Assembly (NCBI GenBank): GCA_951801245.1
Contig: CATOMC010000004.1
Coordinates: 1 to 64,000 of the forward strand
Reading direction: 5' to 3'
From: an uncultured Lachnospiraceae bacterium
GTDB taxonomy: Bacteria; Bacillota_A; Clostridia; Lachnospirales; Lachnospiraceae
Length of the DNA: 64,000 nt
Under the pieces are notes generated by a model. The model had not been told where the DNA came from. It saw only the letters and a program-made list of their open reading frames with translations, and searched no databases. Both the position numbers and the translations under genes were made by a program. Positions 34,369 through 42,239 of the stretch are shown here, in pieces. The number at the start of each line of letters is the position of its first letter. Position 1 is the first letter of the stretch.

Positions 34369-35247
34369 AATAAATAGCAATAGCTGGCTGTCATGGTCAG
34401 CTATTTTTTTGCGCCATTCCCGCGGTGATAATCCGTAGTATTTTTTGAAAGCCTGAGAAAAATGCAGTTGATTTGGATAGCCGCATTGGTCGGCGATGTT
34501 TTTAATTGGTTGATCGGTGATTTTGAGTAACTCAGCGGCATTGGTAAGGCGCTGCTGTATTAAAAACTCTTGTGGGGTACAGCCGACCAGTTCTTTGAAA
34601 CGCCGGCTAAAATAGCTACGGTTTAATTTACAGAAATTAGCTACTTCATCCACAGATAATTCACGCTGATAGTTTTGCTGAATATAAATCATGGCCTCGT
34701 GGATGTAGTAATCGTGTTCTTTTGTTGCCTCAACTTCCTGACGATTCGCAGAAAATTCAATAAGTTCATCCAGAAACAGAGAAAGCTGCCCGACTAAATG
34801 CAGAGAAGATTTTGTTGCATGGCTGGTAAAATAGAGCATATGTTCCTGGAGCTGTGTCCCTTGTTCAAGGGTTTGTGGACAATAGATGGGATGATTCTGG
34901 TCAAGACCCGCTTTTAAAAGAAATTCTTTGGCGCGCGTACCGTCAAATTCCAACCAGACATATTTCCATGGCTGGTTTTCATCGGCAGTGTAGAGATTGA
35001 TCTGTCCGGGACAGATAAGAAATCCCTGATTAGCACCAAGCTGATATTCATGAATTTCGTTATTGACAGCATGGGAATATAAAGTTCCGTATCCGCTGAT
35101 TATATAGTGGAATAAGTAATGATTTCTTATGAATGGGCCAAAAGAATGAAGTGGTGCACATACTTCCCAGCCATATTGATAAGGCCTTAAATCAAGGTAG
35201 TTATCATTGGGGAAGATTGCATGGAAATGATTTTTCATATTTATCAT
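34336..35247 (-). CDS. AraC-family regulator of the alpha-galactosidase locus
   Basis: A protein of up to 303 residues. The N-terminal cupin-type sensing domain (LRPYQYGWEVCAPLHSFGPF, FLICPGQINLYTAD) is followed by two HTH motifs (SVDEVANFCKLNRSYFSRRF and IKNIADQCGYPNQLHFSQAF) and the SPREWR end. The residue pattern is that of MsmR/RafR regulators that activate alpha-galactoside operons when sugar is bound. It is convergent with, and overlaps, the GH36 gene. The start is ATG 35247 or the ATG 9 nt later. Control of the GH36 operon is inferred from position. Confidence 0.87.
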   Translation of the reverse strand: MINMKNHFHAIFPNDNYLDLRPYQYGWEVCAPLHSFGPFIRNHYLFHYIISGYGTLYSHAVNNEIHEYQLGANQGFLICPGQINLYTADENQPWKYVWLEFDGTRAKEFLLKAGLDQNHPIYCPQTLEQGTQLQEHMLYFTSHATKSSLHLVGQLSLFLDELIEFSANRQEVEATKEHDYYIHEAMIYIQQNYQRELSVDEVANFCKLNRSYFSRRFKELVGCTPQEFLIQQRLTNAAELLKITDQPIKNIADQCGYPNQLHFSQAFKKYYGLSPREWRKKIADHDSQLLLFISFFRYKIKLH

Positions 35248-35378
35248 TTACTCCGGTTCTATGTGAGGAAAAGTCTGGAATTATGCTTATATCCTATCAT
35301 TGTCAAGATGTGAAGTCAAGATTTACAACATTTCGATTACAGTACTGTAAACTTCTGGTTATCATATGATCACGAGTG

Positions 35379-35408
35379 TTGGACATGATATGCAAATAGA
35401 TTTATAAT
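35379..35408 (+). promoter_or_regulatory. promoter of the D,D-carboxypeptidase gene
   Basis: TTGGAC (35379-35384) and TATAAT (35403-35408) with 18-nt spacing, about 50 nt before the start codon. Confidence 0.55.
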
Positions 35409-35459
35409 ATAGATGCACCCGACAAAATAATCGACTGAGAATTCTCCGGAGGTAGTGTC

Positions 35460-36617
35460 ATGACAGAGCCCTACGATAATGAAGAAGATGAAGACAGAGA
35501 ATATCGTATCCGCTATGAGAGAAGACAGCTTATGCGGCGTGAGAGACAGCGGCGCATGAGAAGGCGGCGCATGTTAAAAAGGATCTTGTGTCTGGGTGTG
35601 CTTGGAGTGGTGATCATCCTGATCATCGTTGCCGTCAGATCCTGTCATAAGGCAGGAGAGGAAGAAAAGGCGGCAAGGGAAGCAGCCATTGCAGAGCAGA
35701 CGGACGAAGCAAGGAATGTTATCTATCAAACGGTACAAGACGTCGTAGAAAAAACAAGAGAAATACAAGCAAAAAAAACGGAAACAGAAAAAGAAATGAC
35801 GGTATACCGTTTTGAAGAGACGGCAGATACCGTCTCTATCAACAGTGAGGAAGTAATCAGCACAAATGCCATTTTAGTGGATGAAAGCACAGATGCGATT
35901 GTGGCATCTAAAGGGGCCAGGGAACGGATCATGCCGGCATCCATGACGAAGGTACTGACGATACTGGTGGCGGCGGAGCATATCCCGGAAGAGGATTTGG
36001 ACGACACGTTCACCATGACTTTGGAGATTACGGATTATGCCTATGTGAATGACTGTAGTTCGGTGGGATTCTTAGACGGCGAGGAGGTGCCGGTCCGGGA
36101 TTTGTTCTATGGAACGGCACTGCATTCCGGCGGGGATGCGGCAGTAGGGCTTGCCGTGTATGTGGCGGGCTCTCAGGAGGCTTTTGTGGATATGATGAAT
36201 CAGAAGCTGGAGGAGTTGGGAATTGCAGACAGCACCCATTTTACCAATTGTGTCGGACTCTACGATGAGGCGCATTACAGCACGGTTTATGATATGGCGG
36301 TGATTATGAAGGCAGCGGTACAAAATGACTTATGCAGAGAATTTTTATCAGCCCACAAATACACCACCAAACCCACAGAGGAACATCCCGAAGGCATTGA
36401 AATCTCTAACTGGTTTTTGCGTAAAATAGAAGATAAGGATACCGGAGGAGAAGTAATCTGTGCCAAGACCGGCTATATCGTCCAGTCCAAAAACTGCGCT
36501 GTGAGTTATGGTACTTCTGCTGACGGGAAACCGTATATCTGCGCGACGGCGGGATCGACCAGCAGCTGGCGTTGCATCTATGATCATGTGGAGATTTATA
36601 ATAGATATGTTCCGTGA
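35460..36617 (+). CDS. serine-type D-Ala-D-Ala carboxypeptidase (DacA-like, S11)
   Basis: A protein of 385 residues. The cytoplasmic N-terminus is strongly basic (residues about 14-41, with 18 or more Arg/Lys), then one helix at about 42-60 anchors the protein. The extracellular part has a coiled stretch (60-110) and the peptidase domain with SMTK (Ser161, Lys164), SGGD at 223-226 in place of the usual SxN, and KTG at 336-338. It trims the terminal D-Ala of peptidoglycan stems. The family normally has a signal peptide and a C-terminal amphipathic anchor; this one is anchored at the N-terminus. GGAGGTAG precedes the start. The next gene follows closely. Confidence 0.87.
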   Translation: MTEPYDNEEDEDREYRIRYERRQLMRRERQRRMRRRRMLKRILCLGVLGVVIILIIVAVRSCHKAGEEEKAAREAAIAEQTDEARNVIYQTVQDVVEKTREIQAKKTETEKEMTVYRFEETADTVSINSEEVISTNAILVDESTDAIVASKGARERIMPASMTKVLTILVAAEHIPEEDLDDTFTMTLEITDYAYVNDCSSVGFLDGEEVPVRDLFYGTALHSGGDAAVGLAVYVAGSQEAFVDMMNQKLEELGIADSTHFTNCVGLYDEAHYSTVYDMAVIMKAAVQNDLCREFLSAHKYTTKPTEEHPEGIEISNWFLRKIEDKDTGGEVICAKTGYIVQSKNCAVSYGTSADGKPYICATAGSTSSWRCIYDHVEIYNRYVP

Positions 36618-36652
36618 AAATCCGGAATCTATATGAAAGAAAGGTACACACC

Positions 36653-37630
36653 ATGTTAAAGCTGTCAAAAATCGCCGTCGGAAGCGTGATATCGATTTTT
36701 CTTGCCGACATGCTGGGGCTTAGTTACAGCACGGCGGCAGGCATCATCACGCTTTTGACGATACAAGACACTTCTATGGAGACGATCATCATTTCCGGGA
36801 AAAGGGTTTTTGCCTTCCTGTTAGCCACCATTCTTGCCTATACGACGTTTCATCTTGTGGGGTATCACGTATTTTCTTACGGTATTTTCCTGTTTCTGTT
36901 TATTGCATGCTGCATTCCCCTTCATCTGGGGGAGGCCGTTTCTATCAATGCAGTGCTTGGGACGCATTATCTTCTGGAAAAGGATATGTCATTTTTGATG
37001 ATCGGAAACGAGGCACTGCTGTTGTTCATCGGAGCAGGGATCGGTACTCTTTTGAACCTTTATATGCCGGGGAAAGGTAAAGAGATCCGGGCCATGCAGT
37101 TTCGGCTGGAAGAGGATATGAGGGCGGTTCTTTTGCGGATGTCGGAATATCTTTGCAAAGAAGAGCGTCCGGATGATACGGGAACCTGTTTTGACAGGCT
37201 GCAATCTGCTATAGATGCCGGTAAGAAGCAGGCTTATGCGTATATGAATAACACCTTTTTCCAGGAATCGGAATATTTCATTTCTTATATGAACATGCGG
37301 GAGCAGCAGACGGTTGTTTTGCGGGATATTTATAAGAAGATTATGAGTATTCATATGATCGTGCCGCAGACCCATCAGGTGGCAGATCTGCTTTATGAGA
37401 CTGCCGTGACGTTCGGGGAATCTAATAACGCGATGGAACTGTTATCCAGGCGGGAAGAGGTACTTTTGCAGATGAAGGATTCTAACCTGCCCCTGTCGAG
37501 GCAGGAGTTTGAGCAACGGGCCGTTCTGTATGGTATTTTGATGGACCTGGAGTATTTCCTGCAGTTGAAGAAGGGGTTTGCTAAGTCCCTGACACAGGAG
37601 CAGATCAGGAGGTACTGGAAGGGGGAATGA
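36653..37630 (+). CDS. aromatic acid exporter family protein (ArAE_1)
   Basis: A protein of 325 residues from MLKLSKIAVGSVISIFLADM. About six short helices occupy residues 1-140 (AAGIITLLTIQDTSMETI, ISGKRVFAFLLATILAYTTF). A helical cytoplasmic C-terminal domain of about 180 residues completes the layout of the ArAE_1/DUF939 family related to aromatic acid exporters. Substrate and energy source are unknown. ATG 36653 follows GAAAGAAAGG. The 26 last nucleotides overlap the convergent AraC gene. Confidence 0.8.
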   Translation: MLKLSKIAVGSVISIFLADMLGLSYSTAAGIITLLTIQDTSMETIIISGKRVFAFLLATILAYTTFHLVGYHVFSYGIFLFLFIACCIPLHLGEAVSINAVLGTHYLLEKDMSFLMIGNEALLLFIGAGIGTLLNLYMPGKGKEIRAMQFRLEEDMRAVLLRMSEYLCKEERPDDTGTCFDRLQSAIDAGKKQAYAYMNNTFFQESEYFISYMNMREQQTVVLRDIYKKIMSIHMIVPQTHQVADLLYETAVTFGESNNAMELLSRREEVLLQMKDSNLPLSRQEFEQRAVLYGILMDLEYFLQLKKGFAKSLTQEQIRRYWKGE

Positions 37631-38450
37631 GGGAAGCATTTTGTTTCCGGTATTCACTTGGACTGACTCCCATCTTCTGGTGAAAAATCCTTGAGAAATA
37701 TAAGGGATCCGCATAGCTTACCGTATGGGCGATAGAGCGGACGGACAGGCTCGTATTTTGTAGAAGAATGCAGGCCTGCCGCATTCTGTAATCCAGCAGA
37801 TAATTCTGAATAGAAACACCGGTAAAAGATTTGAACAGACGGTGGAGGTAGGAGCGGTTGATATTCAGATGGTCGGCAATTTCCTGAATGGTGATCGGAT
37901 CGCAGTAACGGCCTTCGATATATTTCAGAGCCTCCTCCACATAATCTGATTTGGGTTCATCATCAGGCAGACTGGTATTGGGAAATTTGCGGGCTAACAG
38001 GAACAGGTATTCATACATGAGACTGTTCATGATCAGGTCGCGGTTCTTAGGCAGTTTGTCTGCTTCGAACATCTTTTCATGGCAGAGTTTCATCTGATCG
38101 TCCTGTCCATAATGAATGACCAGATTATCCCAGAGGGATGTCCGTTCCAGATATCCCTTTACTTTGATACCCTGCATCCCGATCCATGTATAACTCCAGG
38201 GAGTATGCCTGTCAGCCTCGTAGTAAATGAGCTCTCCGGGACAGATCAGGAAGGCATCCCCTTCTTCCAGACGGAACAACTTCCCTCTTGCCTTGTAGAT
38301 ACCGTAGCCGCCCAATATATAGTGGATCAGGTAACCGTTGCGCAGTATAGGGCCGTAACTGTGGCCGGGAGCACAGTTTTCATAACCACATGTATAGATC
38401 ATTGCATCGATATTTTTGAAAAAGTCATTTGAAAAGTTGTAATCCTGCAT
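37605..38450 (-). CDS. AraC-family transcriptional regulator
   Basis: A protein of 281 residues. The cupin-like N-terminal domain (YTCGYENCAPGHSYGP, FLICPGELIYYEAD) is followed by two HTH motifs (TIQEIADHLNINRSYLHRLF and SVRSIAHTVSYADPLYFSRI) and the SPSEYRK end. It resembles the AraC gene at 34336 and probably senses a sugar. It is divergent from the PTS gene at 38698 with about 250 nt between the starts, so it may control that gene. AAGGAGGCTG precedes the start. Confidence 0.87.
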   Translation of the reverse strand: MQDYNFSNDFFKNIDAMIYTCGYENCAPGHSYGPILRNGYLIHYILGGYGIYKARGKLFRLEEGDAFLICPGELIYYEADRHTPWSYTWIGMQGIKVKGYLERTSLWDNLVIHYGQDDQMKLCHEKMFEADKLPKNRDLIMNSLMYEYLFLLARKFPNTSLPDDEPKSDYVEEALKYIEGRYCDPITIQEIADHLNINRSYLHRLFKSFTGVSIQNYLLDYRMRQACILLQNTSLSVRSIAHTVSYADPLYFSRIFHQKMGVSPSEYRKQNASLIPPSSTS

Positions 38451-38697
38451 ACAGCCTCCTTGACAGAGCCATTCTCATGAAAATCAGAGATCTTATTGCC
38501 TGCATTGGTTTTCCGGGGCGAATAAGTCATAATCTTCAATATCCATGTCACATAACTCCATATATTTTCATTATACAGAGCGATATGATAGATTGCAAGG
38601 AAGTAGTAAAAAGCGAAAGAAAGTATCAATAATGACTGTGGCCACAGGAAAAATGAAGATCATATGCTTTTGCAAAGGGAAAAAGGAGGATCATCAG

Positions 38698-40656
38698 ATG
38701 GATGGGAAAAAGCGGCAAAGATATGAAAAAATCTCCATAGAACTGACAAGGTTAGTCGGCGGAAGGGAAAATATTCAGGGAGTGGCTCATTGTGCGACAC
38801 GTCTGCGCATTGTTTTGAATGATAATGATCTGGCGGATCTGAAGGCTATCGAAGAGGTAGACCTTGCCAAAGGAGTATTTGTGGCAGGAGACCAGGTGCA
38901 GATCATTTTTGGGGCCGGTCTGGTAAACGATATATATGAGGTGTTTGCAGAGCACAATAATATGAAAAATATGAGCCTTACCGATCTAAAGACAGTGGCA
39001 AATAAGAAGATGAACCCTCTGCAGAGAGTCATCAAAGCATTGTCGGATGTGTTTGTGGACATTATGCCGGGGATTCTTGCGGCAGCGCTTTTGACAGGGC
39101 TTTCGGGGGTGCTTGGAAATCTGGAATTTGTGCAGGCTAATGACACGTTATATGGCATAAACCGATTGATCAATATTTCTTCGGGCGCCATTTTTGGATT
39201 CCTGCCGTTAGCAGTTTCCTACAGTGCCTGCAAAAGATTCGGAGGAAGGCCGATTCTGGGCATTGTCATGGGATGTATCATGTTAAGTGACAGTTTGGCA
39301 AACGCATACTCGGCGGCGCAGGGAACGGTGGAGGTAACTACGTTACATATTTTCGGTCTCGGCGTGGATCTGGTAGGATTTCAGGGTGGTATCATAGTAG
39401 CGCTGCTGATGGGATTTGTGACGGCAAAGCTGGATATTTTCTTTGAAAAGAAGGTGCCGGAGGTGATCCGTCTGCTGCTGTCGCCCCTTCTTACCACGCT
39501 GGTAGGTGCACTGCTTTTGTTCACAGTGATCGGTCCGGTGGGAAGAGGACTTTCTTCGGGAATCACGAATGCACTGGTATGGATGACACAGAATCTGGGT
39601 GTGTTTGGTTATGCGGTATTCTCTGGATTACAGCAGTTGGTGGTCATCACCGGTCTGCATCATATTTTTGGCGCCATTGAGGCACAGCTTCTGGCGGATA
39701 CGGGAAGAAACTTCTTAAATCCGCTCATGTCTGTGGCGATTATTGCGCAGGGCGGCGCCGTGCTAGGTTACCTTGTGAGACACAGAAAGAACGTCAAGAC
39801 CAGAGAATTGTGTATTCCGAGTTTTGTATCTGTCCTGTTTGGCATTACCGAACCGGCGCTTTTTGGTATCAACTTAAGATATCGTTTCCCGATTATCGCG
39901 GGCTGTATCGGCGGTGCGCTGGGAGGAATTATAGTCTATCTGACCGATCTTGCGGCAGTTGGATTTGGAACAACGGTGGTTCCGGGTATTGCGCTTGCGG
40001 ATCCTGCAGGCAACGGATATATCAACTATATTATCTCGCATACAGTTGCCATTACGGGTGGTTTCGTCATGATGCTGGTACTTGGAAGGTTTATGGATAA
40101 GGTGCAGGATGAGGTGTCAGTTTCCGGAGACGGGGCAGATTCTCAGAGGGAAGAGATATCGGAGGAACAGGAGACAGAAGTGGAAATACCGGAGAGAGAA
40201 GCATTTTTCGGGTATGCGGACGGTGAACTGATCGCGATGGAAGATGTCAAAGACGAGACTTTTGCCAACAAAATATTGGGAGACGGTGTTGCGGTGATAC
40301 CTTCGGTGGGTAGAGTTTATGCACCTTCGGATGGCACCATCCTCAGCGTATTTGATACAAAACATGCTCTCTGTTTTGCCAGCAGATATGGAACAGAGAT
40401 TTTGATTCATATCGGTGTGGATACCGTAAATCTGCAGGGAAAATATTTTACAGCCCATGTAAAAGACGGCGACCGCGTGAAGAAAGGGCAGTTGTTGATA
40501 GAATTTGATAAAGAGCAGATTGAAAAGGCCGGTTATGACACAGCAATTCCAATGATATTCACGGACATCCCGAAGGAAAAACAGTTGGAAAAGGCGAAAT
40601 CCTGTACAGTAGATGCGCAGACGCAGATTGCTGTCGTTCATGCCTGCGGGCAATAA
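38698..40656 (+). CDS. PTS beta-glucoside/sucrose-type transporter, EIIBCA fusion
   Basis: A protein of 652 residues. The EIIB domain has phospho-Cys32 (GVAHCATRLRIVLND). EIIC helices span about 100-460 (LLTGLSGVL, GLHHIFGAIEAQLLADTG, FGITEPALFGINLRY). The C-terminal EIIA domain (about 500-652) carries His571 in ILIHIGVDTV. It imports and phosphorylates a sugar using HPr; the exact sugar (beta-glucoside, sucrose or trehalose) cannot be fixed, as no hydrolase is linked. ATG 38698 has an AAAAGGAGGATC site. A HAD phosphatase follows 50 nt downstream, and an AraC regulator is divergent. Confidence 0.9.
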   Translation: MDGKKRQRYEKISIELTRLVGGRENIQGVAHCATRLRIVLNDNDLADLKAIEEVDLAKGVFVAGDQVQIIFGAGLVNDIYEVFAEHNNMKNMSLTDLKTVANKKMNPLQRVIKALSDVFVDIMPGILAAALLTGLSGVLGNLEFVQANDTLYGINRLINISSGAIFGFLPLAVSYSACKRFGGRPILGIVMGCIMLSDSLANAYSAAQGTVEVTTLHIFGLGVDLVGFQGGIIVALLMGFVTAKLDIFFEKKVPEVIRLLLSPLLTTLVGALLLFTVIGPVGRGLSSGITNALVWMTQNLGVFGYAVFSGLQQLVVITGLHHIFGAIEAQLLADTGRNFLNPLMSVAIIAQGGAVLGYLVRHRKNVKTRELCIPSFVSVLFGITEPALFGINLRYRFPIIAGCIGGALGGIIVYLTDLAAVGFGTTVVPGIALADPAGNGYINYIISHTVAITGGFVMMLVLGRFMDKVQDEVSVSGDGADSQREEISEEQETEVEIPEREAFFGYADGELIAMEDVKDETFANKILGDGVAVIPSVGRVYAPSDGTILSVFDTKHALCFASRYGTEILIHIGVDTVNLQGKYFTAHVKDGDRVKKGQLLIEFDKEQIEKAGYDTAIPMIFTDIPKEKQLEKAKSCTVDAQTQIAVVHACGQ

Positions 40657-40705
40657 GGCAGGTGCCAGGTTAAAGAAATCAAAGGACAGAAACTGGGGAT
40701 GATAT

Positions 40706-41539
40706 ATGGGCAGAAAATTAATCTTTTTGGATATAGACGGTACATTAGTTTCTGATATGAAGGCTCCTTCCCGGCCGGTATCGCAGGCAGTGCAAAGGGC
40801 CAGACAAAACGGGCATAAGGTATTTTTGTGCACCGGAAGAAATATGGTGATTATCGGGGAGGAGATCCTAAGTGTTGGATTTGACGGGATCATTGCCAGC
40901 GCAGGCGGACATGTGGAGGTGGAAGGCAAAGTGCTTTTTGACAGTCTGCTTCCGGAACAGACCATACAAGAATGTCTGTCCGTGTTTCATGCACACAGGA
41001 TATACTGCAGGATAGAGAGTCCGGAAGGCATCTATACTGATCCGCAGATGGAGACGCTTCTCAAAGAGGCAGAGCCGGATCGAACGAATTCAGAACTGAT
41101 CCGTATGCAGAAAGAAATTGAGTCGGGAATCAATATACAGACCTATGACCGGTATCCGCAGAAGGGAGCCTATAAGATATGTTTTACGGCAGCCAGTCTG
41201 GAGGATATTGAAGAGACGAAAAAATATCTGGCGGACAGATTCAGCTATGCGGTTCATCCTTATAGGAACAGTAGCCATTGCTTTAACGGGGAGATCATCC
41301 CGTGGGAGATTGACAAGGGCAAGGGCATGGAGCATACCTGCCAATACTTTGGAGCTGACATGAAGGATACGATTGCGTTTGGAGACAGTATGAATGATTA
41401 TGAGATGATGAAAAGCGCAGGAATCAGCATAGCGATGGGGAATGCCTGCGAAGAATTAAAGAATATGGCGGATCGTATATGTGAAAGTGTCTGGGATGAC
41501 GGTATTTATTATGAATTCCGGAGAATGGGTCTGAGTTAG
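40706..41539 (+). CDS. HAD-family sugar-phosphate phosphatase (Cof type)
   Basis: A protein of 277 residues. HAD motif I is FLDIDGTLV (Asp9/Asp11), motif II TGRN, motif III Lys in DKGKGME, motif IV FGDSMNDYEMM, with a C2B cap between. The Cof subfamily dephosphorylates sugar phosphates and similar metabolites. Its position after the PTS gene suggests it relieves sugar-phosphate build-up or recycles the imported sugar. A terminator follows 12 nt after the stop. Confidence 0.9.
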   Translation: MGRKLIFLDIDGTLVSDMKAPSRPVSQAVQRARQNGHKVFLCTGRNMVIIGEEILSVGFDGIIASAGGHVEVEGKVLFDSLLPEQTIQECLSVFHAHRIYCRIESPEGIYTDPQMETLLKEAEPDRTNSELIRMQKEIESGINIQTYDRYPQKGAYKICFTAASLEDIEETKKYLADRFSYAVHPYRNSSHCFNGEIIPWEIDKGKGMEHTCQYFGADMKDTIAFGDSMNDYEMMKSAGISIAMGNACEELKNMADRICESVWDDGIYYEFRRMGLS

Positions 41540-41550
41540 GAGCGCAGGAA

Positions 41551-41588
41551 AAGAAGGAACTGCAGGAAAAGGCAGTTCCTTCTTAATT
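41551..41588 (+). terminator. terminator after the PTS/HAD operon
   Basis: AAGAAGGAACTGC (41551-41563) pairs with GCAGTTCCTTCTT (41572-41584), then TTAATTTA. Confidence 0.75.
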
Positions 41589-41590
41589 TA

Positions 41591-41619
41591 TTGACAATAT
41601 TCCACAAGTGGAATATGAT
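41591..41619 (+). promoter_or_regulatory. padR promoter with operator in the spacer
   Basis: TTGACA (41591-41596) and TATGAT (41614-41619) are 17 nt apart. The spacer is almost filled by the palindrome ATATTCCACAAGTGGAATAT (41597-41616). Binding there would block polymerase, so the PadR protein made from this promoter probably represses itself. Confidence 0.7.
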
Positions 41620-41654
41620 ATAAACAGAAATAATCATTGATAAGGAGGATGACG

Positions 41655-42239
41655 ATGCTCAAACACGGCATTTTAGGGCTGATCAATTATCGGGAAATGA
41701 CAGGGTATGAAATCATGCAGACTTTCAGGGATTCCCTGAATTATTTCTGGACAGCGCAGACAAGCCAGATCTATCGGGAACTGCAGACGCTGGAACACAA
41801 AAGATGGGTGGTTAAGACGGTCGTACCGCAACAGGGAAAGCCGGACAAAAATCTGTATGCCATTACGCAGGAGGGCAGATGTGAGCTGTTAAGGTGGCTT
41901 GCAGACGGCGATCTGGGACTGCAGTCGCGCACACCGATCCTGATGAAGGTCTTTTTCCTGGGAGAACGGAGCCGGGAAGAGAATATCCGGTATTTTCAGG
42001 AATTAAAAGCGTGCTGCCAAATATTTGCTGACAGTCTTTCGTCCGTACCGGAATCTATTGAAGGCTACAGTCATTATATCGATGACCGGGACAAGGCGCT
42101 GTATTGGAAGATGACGGTAGAGTTTGGGCGCAGGAATATGCAGATGTGCATGGACTGGGCACAGGATTGTATAGAACAGCTGGAGGAGAATGTAACATAT
42201 GAACATAGTAGTGATCAATGGAAGCCCGAAGGGAAATAA
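41655..42239 (+). CDS. PadR-family transcriptional repressor
   Basis: A protein of 194 residues. The winged helix (LKHGILGLINYREMTGYEIM, QTSQIYRELQTLEHKRWVV, PDKNLYAITQEG) is followed by a helical C-terminal dimerisation domain typical of PadR subfamily 2/Vir. ATG 41655 follows AAGGAGG; an earlier in-frame start at 41637 overlaps that site. The gene overlaps the flavodoxin fusion by 41 nt, so the two are co-expressed. PadR proteins release DNA on binding aromatic or amphipathic compounds; the effector may be the substrate of the downstream enzyme. Confidence 0.87.
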   Translation: MLKHGILGLINYREMTGYEIMQTFRDSLNYFWTAQTSQIYRELQTLEHKRWVVKTVVPQQGKPDKNLYAITQEGRCELLRWLADGDLGLQSRTPILMKVFFLGERSREENIRYFQELKACCQIFADSLSSVPESIEGYSHYIDDRDKALYWKMTVEFGRRNMQMCMDWAQDCIEQLEENVTYEHSSDQWKPEGK

